Source: CADEFQ01 sp050185195 (lineage in GTDB: Bacteria > Pseudomonadota > Gammaproteobacteria > Steroidobacterales > Steroidobacteraceae). From it: a stretch of DNA of 64,000 bases. Made by a program: the position numbers and the translations under genes. Location of the stretch: contig JBFWZQ010000013.1 of NCBI GenBank assembly GCA_050185195.1, positions 1 through 64,000 of the forward strand, read 5' to 3'. Shown here one piece after another: positions 24,837 through 33,170 of the stretch (position 1 is its first letter; every line of letters begins with the position of its first letter). The notes below the pieces were generated by a model that worked only from the letters and a program-made list of their open reading frames with translations, made no database searches and was not told where the DNA came from.

Positions 24837-26367
24837 GCGCGCGGGGCAAAAGGCGACGGGCGACGGGCAACGGGCAACGAGCCAGAATGCGTTAGCTGAC
24901 GATTCTGGCCCGTTGCCCGTTGCGCGCAGCCTGTTGCCCGTCTCCAGCCCGCTGCCGGTTGCTGGCCCGTTGCCCGTTGCCCATCGCCCACTGCCCGCCG
25001 CGGCCACCGCAGGCGATCTCTGGCTTGCGCTTCATCTTCCCGCGCCCGCGCCCGAGCCGCTGCTCGAGCGCCTCGCTGCCGTGGCGGGCGGGATCACGCC
25101 GCGCGTGAGCCTCGAGCCGCCCGACGGCGTGCTGCTCGAAGTGCGCGGCAGCCTCGCGCTGTTCGGCGGGGTCGAGGCGCTGTGCGAGAAGCTGCTCGTC
25201 GCAAGTCGCCGCGAAGGAGTGCGCGCGCAGCTCGCGTTGGCACCCACGCCGCTCGCCGCACTGGCCGGCGCACGCGCGCCACGCCGCCGTGCCAGCGCAG
25301 GCTTCAGGGTGATGCACCGTGCGCAACTCGTCGGTGCCCTCGCGCCGTTGCCGCTCACCGTGCTGCGGCTGCCGGAAGCAGTCGTCGAGCGGCTCGCGAA
25401 GATGGGCGTGACCGAAATCGGCCAGGCCTTGCGCCTGCCGCGCGCAGGCCTCGCCCGCCGCTTCGGGCCGGAAACGCTGGCGGCGCTCGACCGGCTCGTC
25501 GGCGCCGGGGCCGAGCCGCGGCGCAACGTGTCGCCGCGCGAGCGATATCGTGCGCGGCGCGAGCCGTCGTGCGAGCTCACCGACCAGCCGTCGGTCACGG
25601 CTTTTCTCGCGCCGATGCTCGCGGAACTCGAGGTGTTCCTGCGCAGCCGCCAGGGCAGCATCACGGCGCTCGAATGCCGGCTGCATCATCGTGAAGGCGC
25701 CGTCACGCGCTGCCGCCTGCGCTTCGCCCAGCCCGCGTTCGCGGCCGTCGCGATCGGGTTCCTGCTCGGGGAGCATCTCGCGACGATTGCGCTCGCGGCG
25801 CCCGTGACGGCCTGCGAGCTCGCGTCGGGCCGGCTCGTGTCGCGCCAATCCGCGAGTGCGGCGCTGTGGCAGCCGGGCGAACAGGGCGGCCGCCTCGCGA
25901 ACGAGGCACCTGCGCTGGTCGAGCGGTTGCGCGCGCGTCTCGGCGAAGAGAGCGTCTATGGCCTGTGCCTCGTGCCCGAACATCGACCGGAGAAGGCATG
26001 GCAGCGCGTCACCGCGCTGCATGGCCTTGCAACCGCGGCCAACGCTTCTGGCCCGTTGCCCGCAGCCCGCCGCCCGTTGCCCGTCGCGGGCAGCCCGTCG
26101 CGCGGCGGCGAAGCCATCGCCGCCGCCCGCCGCCCGCTCTGGCTCCTTTCGACGCCGCTCCTCCTGCCGGCGCTCGGCGCCTGGCCGCACTACGAGGGGC
26201 CGCTCGAGAAGCTCGCCGGCCCCGAGCGCATCGAGACCGGCTGGTGGGACGGCCGCGACATCGAGCGTGACTACTACGTCATGCGCAGCCGCGCCGGCGT
26301 GCAGCTCTGGGTCTATCGCCAGCGCCGAACGCCGCACGAATGGTTTTTGCATGGAGTATTCGGATGA
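24829..26367 (+). CDS. imuB: ImuB, Y-family polymerase-like mutagenesis protein with repeat insertions
   Basis: A 512-residue catalytically inactive Y-family polymerase homologue that links ImuA and DnaE2 to the sliding clamp. Conserved sequence starts only at about residue 63 (DLWLALHLP), the normal N-terminus of ImuB; the preceding 60 residues are encoded by a heptamer-repeat element and read PLPVA-type repeats. A second repeat-derived peptide (about residues 407-425, SGPLPAARRPLPVAG) interrupts the C-terminal region before the conserved WLLSTPLLLP and WWDGRDIERDYY motifs. Both insertions keep the frame. The GTG start at 24829 overlaps the imuA stop; a TTG inside the repeats is possible. 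The gene overlaps the GFA gene downstream (ATGA). Confidence 0.9.
   Translation: MAERAGQKATGDGQRATSQNALADDSGPLPVARSLLPVSSPLPVAGPLPVAHRPLPAAATAGDLWLALHLPAPAPEPLLERLAAVAGGITPRVSLEPPDGVLLEVRGSLALFGGVEALCEKLLVASRREGVRAQLALAPTPLAALAGARAPRRRASAGFRVMHRAQLVGALAPLPLTVLRLPEAVVERLAKMGVTEIGQALRLPRAGLARRFGPETLAALDRLVGAGAEPRRNVSPRERYRARREPSCELTDQPSVTAFLAPMLAELEVFLRSRQGSITALECRLHHREGAVTRCRLRFAQPAFAAVAIGFLLGEHLATIALAAPVTACELASGRLVSRQSASAALWQPGEQGGRLANEAPALVERLRARLGEESVYGLCLVPEHRPEKAWQRVTALHGLATAANASGPLPAARRPLPVAGSPSRGGEAIAAARRPLWLLSTPLLLPALGAWPHYEGPLEKLAGPERIETGWWDGRDIERDYYVMRSRAGVQLWVYRQRRTPHEWFLHGVFG
24854..24999. repeat. heptamer inverted-repeat element inside imuB (locus 3 of 5)
   Basis: Left arm CGACGGG CGACGGG CAACGGG CAACGAG ends in CCAGAA (24882-24887). 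After a 15-bp spacer the right arm opens with TTCTGG (24903-24908), then CCCGTTG CCCGTTG and degenerating units. A second run begins at GCTGG near 24961 with CCCGTTG CCCGTTG CCCATCG CCCACTG CCCGCCG. The two arms could form a long hairpin in mRNA at the start of imuB. Confidence 0.7.
26046..26100. repeat. heptamer repeat, single arm, inside imuB (locus 4 of 5)
   Basis: TTCTGG (26046-26051) followed by CCCGTTG CCCGCAG CCCGCCG CCCGTTG CCCGTCG and two degenerate units. It lies in the coding sequence of imuB without breaking the frame and adds about 18 residues. Confidence 0.65.
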
Positions 26368-26726
26368 ACAACCAACGCAAGATTCACCAAGGCAGTTGCC
26401 ACTGCGGCCGGATCGCCTTCGAGGCCGATACCGAAATCGAAACCGTCATGGAGTGCAATTGCAGCCACTGCGCGCGCAAGGGTTACCTGCTGCATTTCAT
26501 GCCGCGGGAGAAGCTGCGCCTCACGACCCCCGAGGCGAACCTCTCCACGTACACCTTCAACAAGCACGCGATCAGGCATCGCTTCTGCGAAGTCTGCGGC
26601 TGCGCGCCGTTCGGTGAAGCCAGGGGGCCGAAGGGCGAGCCCACGGTGGCGCTCAACGTGCGCTGCATCCCGGCGCTCGACCTCGCGACGCTGCAGGTGA
26701 AGCGGGTCGACGGCCGCAGCCTCTGA
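26364..26726 (+). CDS. GFA-domain zinc protein (glutathione-dependent formaldehyde-activating fold)
   Basis: A 120-residue GFA/CENP-V fold protein. Zinc-ligand cysteines are visible in GSCHCGRIAFEA, ECNCSHCARKG and CEVCGCAPFG. The founding member was described as an enzyme promoting the reaction of formaldehyde with glutathione, though that activity is disputed and most members are uncharacterised. The start at 26364 overlaps the imuB stop (ATGA), so it is part of the SOS operon. With the VOC gene it gives this operon two putative small-electrophile proteins. Confidence 0.88.
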   Translation: MNNQRKIHQGSCHCGRIAFEADTEIETVMECNCSHCARKGYLLHFMPREKLRLTTPEANLSTYTFNKHAIRHRFCEVCGCAPFGEARGPKGEPTVALNVRCIPALDLATLQVKRVDGRSL

Positions 26727-26758
26727 GCGGCGCATGAAGCGACATGACGCAGGTGCGT

Positions 26759-26963
26759 TCGCGATGTGCAGGGCTCTTGCGGCGACATTGGAAATCGCCG
26801 AGCGCGGGCGTCGGCGCGAGGCAGTGCGGTGTTCAATCCCGCGATGCCCCATATCGCCCTCGCGCCAGCCTGCGCGAGGAGACGGGAGGAATCGTCGCGT
26901 TTCCTGCGCGACGATTCCTCATCCGCGATTTCCCATGAGCCGCAAGAGCCCTGCACATCGCGA
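26759..26963. mobile_element. MITE-like element with nested inverted repeats
   Basis: A 205-bp block fills most of the GFA-dnaE2 gap. Its ends, 26759-26782 and 26940-26963, are perfect 24-bp inverted repeats, and pairing extends imperfectly to about 39-40 bp (through GGAAATCGC on both arms). Inside are two more hairpins: a 9-bp stem GGCGCGAGG / CCTCGCGCC (26813-26821 with 26858-26866) and a perfect 14-bp stem (26886-26899 with 26907-26920, 7-nt loop). There is no convincing protein. Non-autonomous miniature transposons look like this, as do structured RNAs. It ends 12 bp before the dnaE2 start. Confidence 0.65.
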
Positions 26964-26975
26964 TCACCTACCGCC

Positions 26976-29951
26976 ATGACGCAGTACGCCGAACTGCACT
27001 GCCTCTCGAACTTCACCTTCCTGCGCGGCGCCTCGCACCCGCAGGAACTCGTCAAGCGCGCCCACGGGCTCGGCTATGGCGCGCTGGCGATCACCGACGA
27101 GTGTTCGGTGGCGGGCGTCGTGCGCGCGCATCTTGCGGCGAAGGCGTGCGGGCTGCCGCTGATCGTCGGCGCCGAGTTCCACCTGCGCTGCGGCCTTGCC
27201 CTGGTGGCGCTGGCCACCGACCGGCGCGGCTACGGCAGCCTCTGCCGCCTCATCACGCGGGGGCGGCGCGCGGCGGAGAAGGGCAGTTACGACCTCGGTT
27301 TCGACGACGTCGAGGCAACGCTCGAGCGTTGCCTCGTGCTGTGGCTGCCGCCGGCGGACCTGTCCGACGAGGCGTGCCTCGTGTCGATGGCGGCGAAGAT
27401 ACGCGAGCGCTTCGCGGGTGAGGCGTGGCTCGCGGTGGAGCTGCTGCGCGAAGGCGACGACGCGGCGCGGCTCGCCACCCTCGCGCGCCTCGGCGAACGC
27501 GCGGGGCTGCCGCTCGTCGCGAGCGGCGACGTGCACATGCACGTGCGTGCGCGCCGGCGACTGCAGGATGCGCTGACAGCCATCCGCCTGGGCGTGCCGG
27601 TGGCCGCGGCGGGCCATGCGCTTTACCGCAACGGCGAGCGGTACCTGCGCGAGCGCGGCCGGCTCGCGAAGCTCTATCCGGCGCCGCTGCTCGCGGCGAG
27701 CGTCGAGGTCGCCGCGCGCTGCCGTTTTTCACTGGACGAGCTGCGCTACGAGTATCCGCGCGAGGTCGTGCCGGTGGGCGAGACGGCGAGCTCGCACCTG
27801 CGCCAGCTCGTCGAGATGGGTGCGCGCGGGCGCTGGCCGCAGGGCGTGCCGGCCAAGGTGCGCGCGCTGATCGAACACGAGCTCGCGTTGATCGCCGAAC
27901 TGCGCTACGAGCCGTACTTCCTCACCGTGCACGACATCGTGCGGTTCGCGCGCGGCAGGCAGATCCTGTGCCAGGGTCGCGGCTCGGCCGCCAACTCCGC
28001 GGTGTGCTACGCCCTCGGCGTCACGGAAGTCGACCCGCAGCACATGCAGATGCTGATGGAGCGCTTCATTTCGCGCGAGCGCAACGAGCCGCCCGACATC
28101 GACATCGATTTCGAGCACGAGCGGCGCGAGGAAGTGATCCAGTACCTCTACCGCAAGTACGGCCGGGAGCGCACGGCGCTCACCGCCACCGTCATCACCT
28201 ACCACCGGCGCAGCGCGCTGCGCGACCTCGGCAAGGCGCTCGGCACCGACCCCGCGGCGCCGGGACTCGCGGAGCTTGCGCAGGAGCTGCTCGGCTTCCC
28301 GCGCCACCTTTCGCAGCACGTCGGTGGCTTCGTGATCTCCGAGGGCCCGCTCGATGCGCTGGTGCCGATCGAGAACGCAGCGATGGCGGATCGCACCGTG
28401 ATCGAGTGGGACAAGGACGACCTCGACGCGCTGCACCTGCTCAAGGTCGACGTGCTGGGCCTCGGCATGCTCGCGGCGATCCGGCGCGCGCTCGCGCAGG
28501 TTGCGGCCTTGCGTGGGCAGCCGTTCGGGCTCGCCGACGTGCCGCAGGACGACCCGGCGGTCTACGACATGCTGTGCCGCGCCGACACGATCGGCGTGTT
28601 CCAGGTCGAATCGCGCGCGCAGATGTCGATGCTGCCGCGCCTGAAGCCGCGCAACTATTACGACCTCGTGATCCAGGTCGCGATCGTGCGGCCGGGCCCG
28701 ATCCAGGGCGGCATGGTGCACCCCTACCTGCGCCGTCGCGAACGCGCCGAGCCCATCGTCTACCCCGGACCCGAAGCGCAGGAGGTGCTCGAGCGCACGC
28801 TCGGCGTGCCGCTCTTCCAGGAGCAGGTGATGCAGCTTGCGATCAAGGCGGCGGGGTTCACGCCAGGCGAGGCCGACCAGCTGCGTCGCTCGATGGCGGC
28901 GTGGAAACGCCATGGCGGGCTCGGGCACTTCCACGACAAGCTGATCGACGGGTTGCTCGCGCGCGGCTACAGCCGGGAATTCGCCGAGCAGATCTTCGAG
29001 CAGATCAAGGGGTTCGGCGAATACGGCTTCCCGGAGTCGCATGCCGCGAGCTTCGCGCTGCTCGTCTACGTCTCGGCCTGGCTCAAGCACCACGAGCCCG
29101 CGGCGTTCACCTGCGCGCTGCTCAACAGCCAGCCGATGGGCTTCTACGCGCCCGCGCAGCTCGTGCGCGATGCGCGCGAGCATGGCGTCGAGGTGCGGGC
29201 GGCCACGGCGATCGACAGCGACTGGGAGTGCACGCTGGAAGAGGGGCGCGTGCTGCGCCTCGGCCTGTGCCGGATTGCGGGCCTCGGCGAGGCGCCGGCG
29301 CGGCGTCTCGTGGCGGCGCGCTTGCAGCAGCCGTTTCACGACGTGCAGGATCTCGCCGAACGCGCCGCGCTCGATCGTCGCGACCTCGAGGCGCTGGCGG
29401 CGGCCGATGCACTGGCGGGGCTCGCGGGGCATCGCCATGTCGCGTTCTGGGAGGTGGCGGGCCGCGAGGCGCCGTTGCCGACCGCGCCGCGCGCTGGGGC
29501 GGGGGAAGGCATGCCACTGCTCGCTGCGCCCACCGAAGGGCAGGAGATCGTCGCAGACTATCGCTCGACGGGCCTCACGCTGCGCCGGCATCCGCTCGCG
29601 CTGCTGCGCGCCCGTCTCGCACGCGCAGGGCTCCTGCCGCTGTGCGAGTTGCCGCAGCTCGCGGACGGTCGCGCCGTGCGCGTGGCCGGCCTCGTCCTCG
29701 CGCGCCAGCGGCCGGGCACCGCGAGCGGCGTCACCTTCGTCACGATCGAGGACGAAACGGGGCACGCGAACCTCGTCGTGTGGCAGCGGGTGGGGGACAC
29801 CCAGCATCGCCCGCTGGTCGAATCGCGCCTGCTCGAGGTGCACGGCAAGCTGCAGCGGCAGGGCGAGGTGCTGCACGTGGTGGCGCACCGGCTGATCGAC
29901 CGCAGCGCCTGGATCGGTGCGCTGCGGATACGGACGCGCAATTTCCACTGA
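26976..29951 (+). CDS. dnaE2: error-prone DNA polymerase DnaE2 (ImuC)
   Basis: A 991-residue C-family polymerase that performs translesion synthesis with ImuA and ImuB. It begins with a PHP domain (YAELHCLSNFTFLRGASHP), continues with the palm, where PDIDIDFEHERREE carries the catalytic aspartates, and ends with a helix-hairpin-helix region and an OB fold (VRVAGLVLARQRPGTASGVTFVTIEDETG). The protein is shorter than replicative DnaE (about 1160). The start is taken at 26976 (MTQYAELHCLSNF), because the longer open frame upstream only reads through the MITE-like element. That element separates dnaE2 from the rest of the SOS operon and could affect its expression. Confidence 0.95.
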   Translation: MTQYAELHCLSNFTFLRGASHPQELVKRAHGLGYGALAITDECSVAGVVRAHLAAKACGLPLIVGAEFHLRCGLALVALATDRRGYGSLCRLITRGRRAAEKGSYDLGFDDVEATLERCLVLWLPPADLSDEACLVSMAAKIRERFAGEAWLAVELLREGDDAARLATLARLGERAGLPLVASGDVHMHVRARRRLQDALTAIRLGVPVAAAGHALYRNGERYLRERGRLAKLYPAPLLAASVEVAARCRFSLDELRYEYPREVVPVGETASSHLRQLVEMGARGRWPQGVPAKVRALIEHELALIAELRYEPYFLTVHDIVRFARGRQILCQGRGSAANSAVCYALGVTEVDPQHMQMLMERFISRERNEPPDIDIDFEHERREEVIQYLYRKYGRERTALTATVITYHRRSALRDLGKALGTDPAAPGLAELAQELLGFPRHLSQHVGGFVISEGPLDALVPIENAAMADRTVIEWDKDDLDALHLLKVDVLGLGMLAAIRRALAQVAALRGQPFGLADVPQDDPAVYDMLCRADTIGVFQVESRAQMSMLPRLKPRNYYDLVIQVAIVRPGPIQGGMVHPYLRRRERAEPIVYPGPEAQEVLERTLGVPLFQEQVMQLAIKAAGFTPGEADQLRRSMAAWKRHGGLGHFHDKLIDGLLARGYSREFAEQIFEQIKGFGEYGFPESHAASFALLVYVSAWLKHHEPAAFTCALLNSQPMGFYAPAQLVRDAREHGVEVRAATAIDSDWECTLEEGRVLRLGLCRIAGLGEAPARRLVAARLQQPFHDVQDLAERAALDRRDLEALAAADALAGLAGHRHVAFWEVAGREAPLPTAPRAGAGEGMPLLAAPTEGQEIVADYRSTGLTLRRHPLALLRARLARAGLLPLCELPQLADGRAVRVAGLVLARQRPGTASGVTFVTIEDETGHANLVVWQRVGDTQHRPLVESRLLEVHGKLQRQGEVLHVVAHRLIDRSAWIGALRIRTRNFH

Positions 29952-29970
29952 CGCACGGCGCCACTACACT
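29942..29970 (+). promoter_or_regulatory. putative promoter of the ABC transporter operon
   Basis: TTTCCA (29942-29947), 17-nt spacer, TACACT (29965-29970), located at the end of dnaE2. The -10 is only 6 nt before the GTG start at 29977, so the transcript would start at or next to the start codon. Confidence 0.45.
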
Positions 29971-29976
29971 CGGGAT

Positions 29977-30669
29977 GTGAACGACACCCGGCCCACCGCG
30001 ATACTCGAACTGACAGGTCTCGCGAAGCGATTCCGCGCGGATCGCCCGCCGGTGTTCAGCGGCATCGACCTCGCACTCGGCGCTGGCGAGTACGTCGCGA
30101 TCATGGGCGAATCGGGCGTCGGCAAGTCGACGCTGCTCAACCTGATCGCCGGGCTCGATCGATCGGATGGCGGTGCCGCGCGCCTCGGCGGCGTCGAGGT
30201 CACCGCGCTCGACGACGATGCCGCCACGCTGCTGCGCCGCGAGCGGATGGGTTTCGTGTTCCAGGCGTTCCACGTGCTGCCCTACCTCACGGTGGCACAG
30301 AACGTCGCGCTGCCGCTGGAGCTCCTCGGCGTGCCGCGAGGCGAAGGCGCGCTGCGCGTGGCGGCGATGCTCGCAGCGGTCGGGCTCGCGAGCGCCGGTG
30401 CGCGCTATCCACGCGAGCTGTCAGGCGGCGAGTTGCAGCGTGTCGCGATCGCCCGCGCGCTGGTGCATCGGCCGCAGCTCGTGCTCGCCGATGAACCGAC
30501 TGGCAACCTCGACCCGCGCAGTGCAGCCCAGGTGCTCGCGCTGCTGCGCGAGCAGGTTCACGCCGCGGGCGGGGCGGGCCTGCTGATCACGCACTCCTTC
30601 ATCGCCGCGCGCACGGCGGATCGGGTGCTGACACTCACGGCGCGCGGCCTCGTGCCTTTCGAGGGATGA
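29977..30669 (+). CDS. ABC transporter ATP-binding protein (LolD/MacB type)
   Basis: A 230-residue ATPase subunit. Walker A is GESGVGKST (residues 44-52), the signature is LSGGELQR, and Walker B is LVLADEPTGNLD. It belongs to the LolD/FtsE/MacB group that partners FtsX-like permeases. The GTG start at 29977 gives a normal N-terminus and lies directly behind a -10 box. It overlaps the permease gene by four bases. With the AttH-like protein two genes downstream it resembles AttE of the AttEFGH transporters, for which the substrate is not established. Confidence 0.92.
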   Translation: MNDTRPTAILELTGLAKRFRADRPPVFSGIDLALGAGEYVAIMGESGVGKSTLLNLIAGLDRSDGGAARLGGVEVTALDDDAATLLRRERMGFVFQAFHVLPYLTVAQNVALPLELLGVPRGEGALRVAAMLAAVGLASAGARYPRELSGGELQRVAIARALVHRPQLVLADEPTGNLDPRSAAQVLALLREQVHAAGGAGLLITHSFIAARTADRVLTLTARGLVPFEG

Positions 30670-33170
30670 CCAGCGCGCGCCTGTGGTGGCGCCTCTGGGG
30701 CGCGCAATGGCGCGCGGGGCCCGTGCGCATGCTGGTGCCGGTGATGGCGCTGGCGCTGGGCATCGCGCTCGCCTCGGCGGTCCAGTTGGTCAATCGCAGC
30801 GCGCTCGCGGAATTCGGGCGGGCCGCGCGCAGCCTGTCGGGTGATGCCGACCTCGTGGTTCAGGGGCCGGTGACGGGCTTCGCGGAGCGCCTTTATCCGG
30901 TCATCGCGCGCGTGCCGGGCGTCGCGGTGGCGAGCCCGGTACTCGAAGTGCGCGCCACCCTGGCGAACAGTCGCGAGCCGCTTCGGGTCGTCGCACTCGA
31001 TCCGTTGCGCGCAGCGCAGGTGCAGCCTGCGTTGCTTGCCGAAGCCGGCGGACGACTGCGCCGGTTTTTCGCGCCGGACGGCATCTTCCTGAGCGCGCGG
31101 GCCGCGGCGGCACTGGGCGTCGAGGTCGGTGATCGCCTGGACGTGCTCGTCGGCAGTTCGCGGCAGGCGTTCGAAGTGTCGGGGACACTTTCCGCGGCCG
31201 CCTATCCGCACGCGCTAGGCCTCATGGATATCGCAGTGGCGCAGTGGCGCTTCGACCGGCTCGGCATCCTCACCCGCATCGACGTGCGCGTACGCCGCGG
31301 CGCGGATGTCGGCGCCGTGCGGGCGGCGATCGCGCGACGCTTGCCGCCCGGCCTGCACGTGGAGGCGCCTGCGATGGACGATGCCCGGCTCGCGTCGGCG
31401 ACGCGCGCCTACCGCGTCAATCTCACGATGCTCGCGCTGGTCGCGGTGCTGACGGCGGCCTTCCTGGTGCTTGCGGCGCAGACGCTGTCGCTGTTGCGGC
31501 GCCGCCCGTCCCTGGCCCTGTTGCGCGCACTGGGTGTGACACGCGGGGCCCTGCGGCGCCTGCTCGCCGCCGAAGGTGCGGCCATGGGCGCGCTGGGCGC
31601 GGCGATCGGGTTTGCAGGCGGCGTGATGCTGGCCGGCTGGATGCTGCGCCGGGTGGCGGGGGATCTCGGTGCGGGGCAACTGCAGAGCCTGTCGGGCACG
31701 CTCGTCGTGAAGCCCACCGATGGGGTGCTCTTCATCGCGCTCGGTGCGCTGGCAGCCGGCCTGGCCGCCTGGCTGCCGGCGCGTGAAGCAACAGCCCGCC
31801 CGGTGGCGCAGGCGCTGCGGGCGGGCGATGCCGAAGTCCCGTTCGTGCGCGCGCGGCCGTGGCGGGCAGGCGGCGCACTGGCGGCCATTGGTGCGGTGCT
31901 GGCAACGCTGCCGGCGTGGCATGGCCTGCCGATCTTCGGCTATGCGGCGATCGCGGCGCTGCTGCTCGGCGGCGTGCTGCTCGTGCCGAGCGTGGCCGGG
32001 AGTTTGCTGGCGCGATGGCCGCAGCCCCGCCGGCCGGTGCCGGCGCTCGCGATCGCGCAGCTGCGCGGCAGCAGCGCGCGGACCGCCATCGGGTTTGCGG
32101 CGATCGTCGTGAGCTTCAGCCTGACGGTGGCGATGGCGATCATGGTGCATTCATTCCGCGAGTCCTTCATCGGCTGGCTCGACCGGACCCTGCCGGCGGA
32201 CCTGCAGTTGCGGGTCGGGCAGGGCGGCGGCACCGCGACGCTCGATCTTGCGGCACAAGCGGCCGTGGCAGCCACCCCCGGCATCGCGCGCGCGCATTTT
32301 CGCCGCAGCATGCCGCTCGCCCTGCGCAGGGATGCCGCGCCCGTGCAGTTGATCGCCCTGCCGATCGATGCAGGCGGTGATCCCGACATCGAGATCGTTC
32401 GGCGTGCAGACGCCGTCGCCGGTACGCCGGCGTGGATTTCCGAGGCGGTGGTGGACCTGTATCGCTGGCGACCGGGTGAGCACGTCTCGCTGCCCCTCGG
32501 CAACGGCCATGCGCTCGCGGTCACCGTGGCGGGCGTGTTTCGCGACTACGGCCGCTCAACGGGCAGCGTCGTGGTATCGCGTGCGGCCTATGGCGCGGCG
32601 ACCGGGGATACGGCCGCGAACGAAGCGTCGCTCTGGCTCGAACGGGATGCGGATGCGGCGAGGGTCGTCGATGCGATCCGCGCGCGCCTCGGCCTCGGAG
32701 CCACGCTGCAGGTCCGGACCACCGCGGAAATCCGCACGCTCTCCCTGCGCAGTTTCGATCGCGCCTTTGCGATCACCTACGGGCTCGAGGCGATCGCCGT
32801 GTTCATCGGCCTGCTCGGCGTCGGCGTGGCCACTGCGTCGACCGCACTCGCACGGCGCGCCGAGTTCGGCATGCTGCGTCATGTCGGCCTGCGGCGGCGG
32901 CAGATCGTCGCCATGCTCGCCGGCGAAGGCATGCTGACCGCTGCGATCGGGGTCGGCTGCGCGCTGGTGCTGGGTGGCGTGCTGAGCATCGTGCTGGTCT
33001 TCGTCGTCAATCGGCAATCGTTCCTCTGGAGCATCGACCTCGCCGTGCCCTGGGTGCGACTCGGCATGCTCGCGGTGCTGCTCGTCATGGCGGCCGCCGC
33101 GGCAGCGTTGTTGGGCGGCCGCGCCGCCACGAGCGGCGAGGCGGTCCGCGCCGTGCGGGAGGACTGGTGA
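30666..33170 (+). CDS. FtsX-family ABC permease
   Basis: An 834-residue inner-membrane protein. It has one transmembrane segment near the N-terminus (about 22-42), a periplasmic domain of about 200 residues, then two groups of transmembrane segments with a second periplasmic domain between them, and a final FtsX-type three-helix block near the C-terminus. This is the layout of two fused FtsX units and corresponds to the large permease of AttEFGH-like mechanotransmission systems. Such systems transmit ATP hydrolysis to periplasmic work rather than transporting small molecules. It is overlapped by its neighbours on both sides (ATGA and GTGA). Confidence 0.88.
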   Translation: MTSARLWWRLWGAQWRAGPVRMLVPVMALALGIALASAVQLVNRSALAEFGRAARSLSGDADLVVQGPVTGFAERLYPVIARVPGVAVASPVLEVRATLANSREPLRVVALDPLRAAQVQPALLAEAGGRLRRFFAPDGIFLSARAAAALGVEVGDRLDVLVGSSRQAFEVSGTLSAAAYPHALGLMDIAVAQWRFDRLGILTRIDVRVRRGADVGAVRAAIARRLPPGLHVEAPAMDDARLASATRAYRVNLTMLALVAVLTAAFLVLAAQTLSLLRRRPSLALLRALGVTRGALRRLLAAEGAAMGALGAAIGFAGGVMLAGWMLRRVAGDLGAGQLQSLSGTLVVKPTDGVLFIALGALAAGLAAWLPAREATARPVAQALRAGDAEVPFVRARPWRAGGALAAIGAVLATLPAWHGLPIFGYAAIAALLLGGVLLVPSVAGSLLARWPQPRRPVPALAIAQLRGSSARTAIGFAAIVVSFSLTVAMAIMVHSFRESFIGWLDRTLPADLQLRVGQGGGTATLDLAAQAAVAATPGIARAHFRRSMPLALRRDAAPVQLIALPIDAGGDPDIEIVRRADAVAGTPAWISEAVVDLYRWRPGEHVSLPLGNGHALAVTVAGVFRDYGRSTGSVVVSRAAYGAATGDTAANEASLWLERDADAARVVDAIRARLGLGATLQVRTTAEIRTLSLRSFDRAFAITYGLEAIAVFIGLLGVGVATASTALARRAEFGMLRHVGLRRRQIVAMLAGEGMLTAAIGVGCALVLGGVLSIVLVFVVNRQSFLWSIDLAVPWVRLGMLAVLLVMAAAAAALLGGRAATSGEAVRAVREDW

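Noticed and set aside
26766..26975. N-terminal extension of DnaE2 through the inverted-repeat element
   Set aside because: The extra 70 residues only translate the MITE-like element; DnaE2 homology begins at the ATG at 26976.
27729..29948. A 739-residue minus-strand open frame opposite dnaE2
   Set aside because: Antisense shadow; composition typical of reversed GC-rich coding sequence and no motif found.
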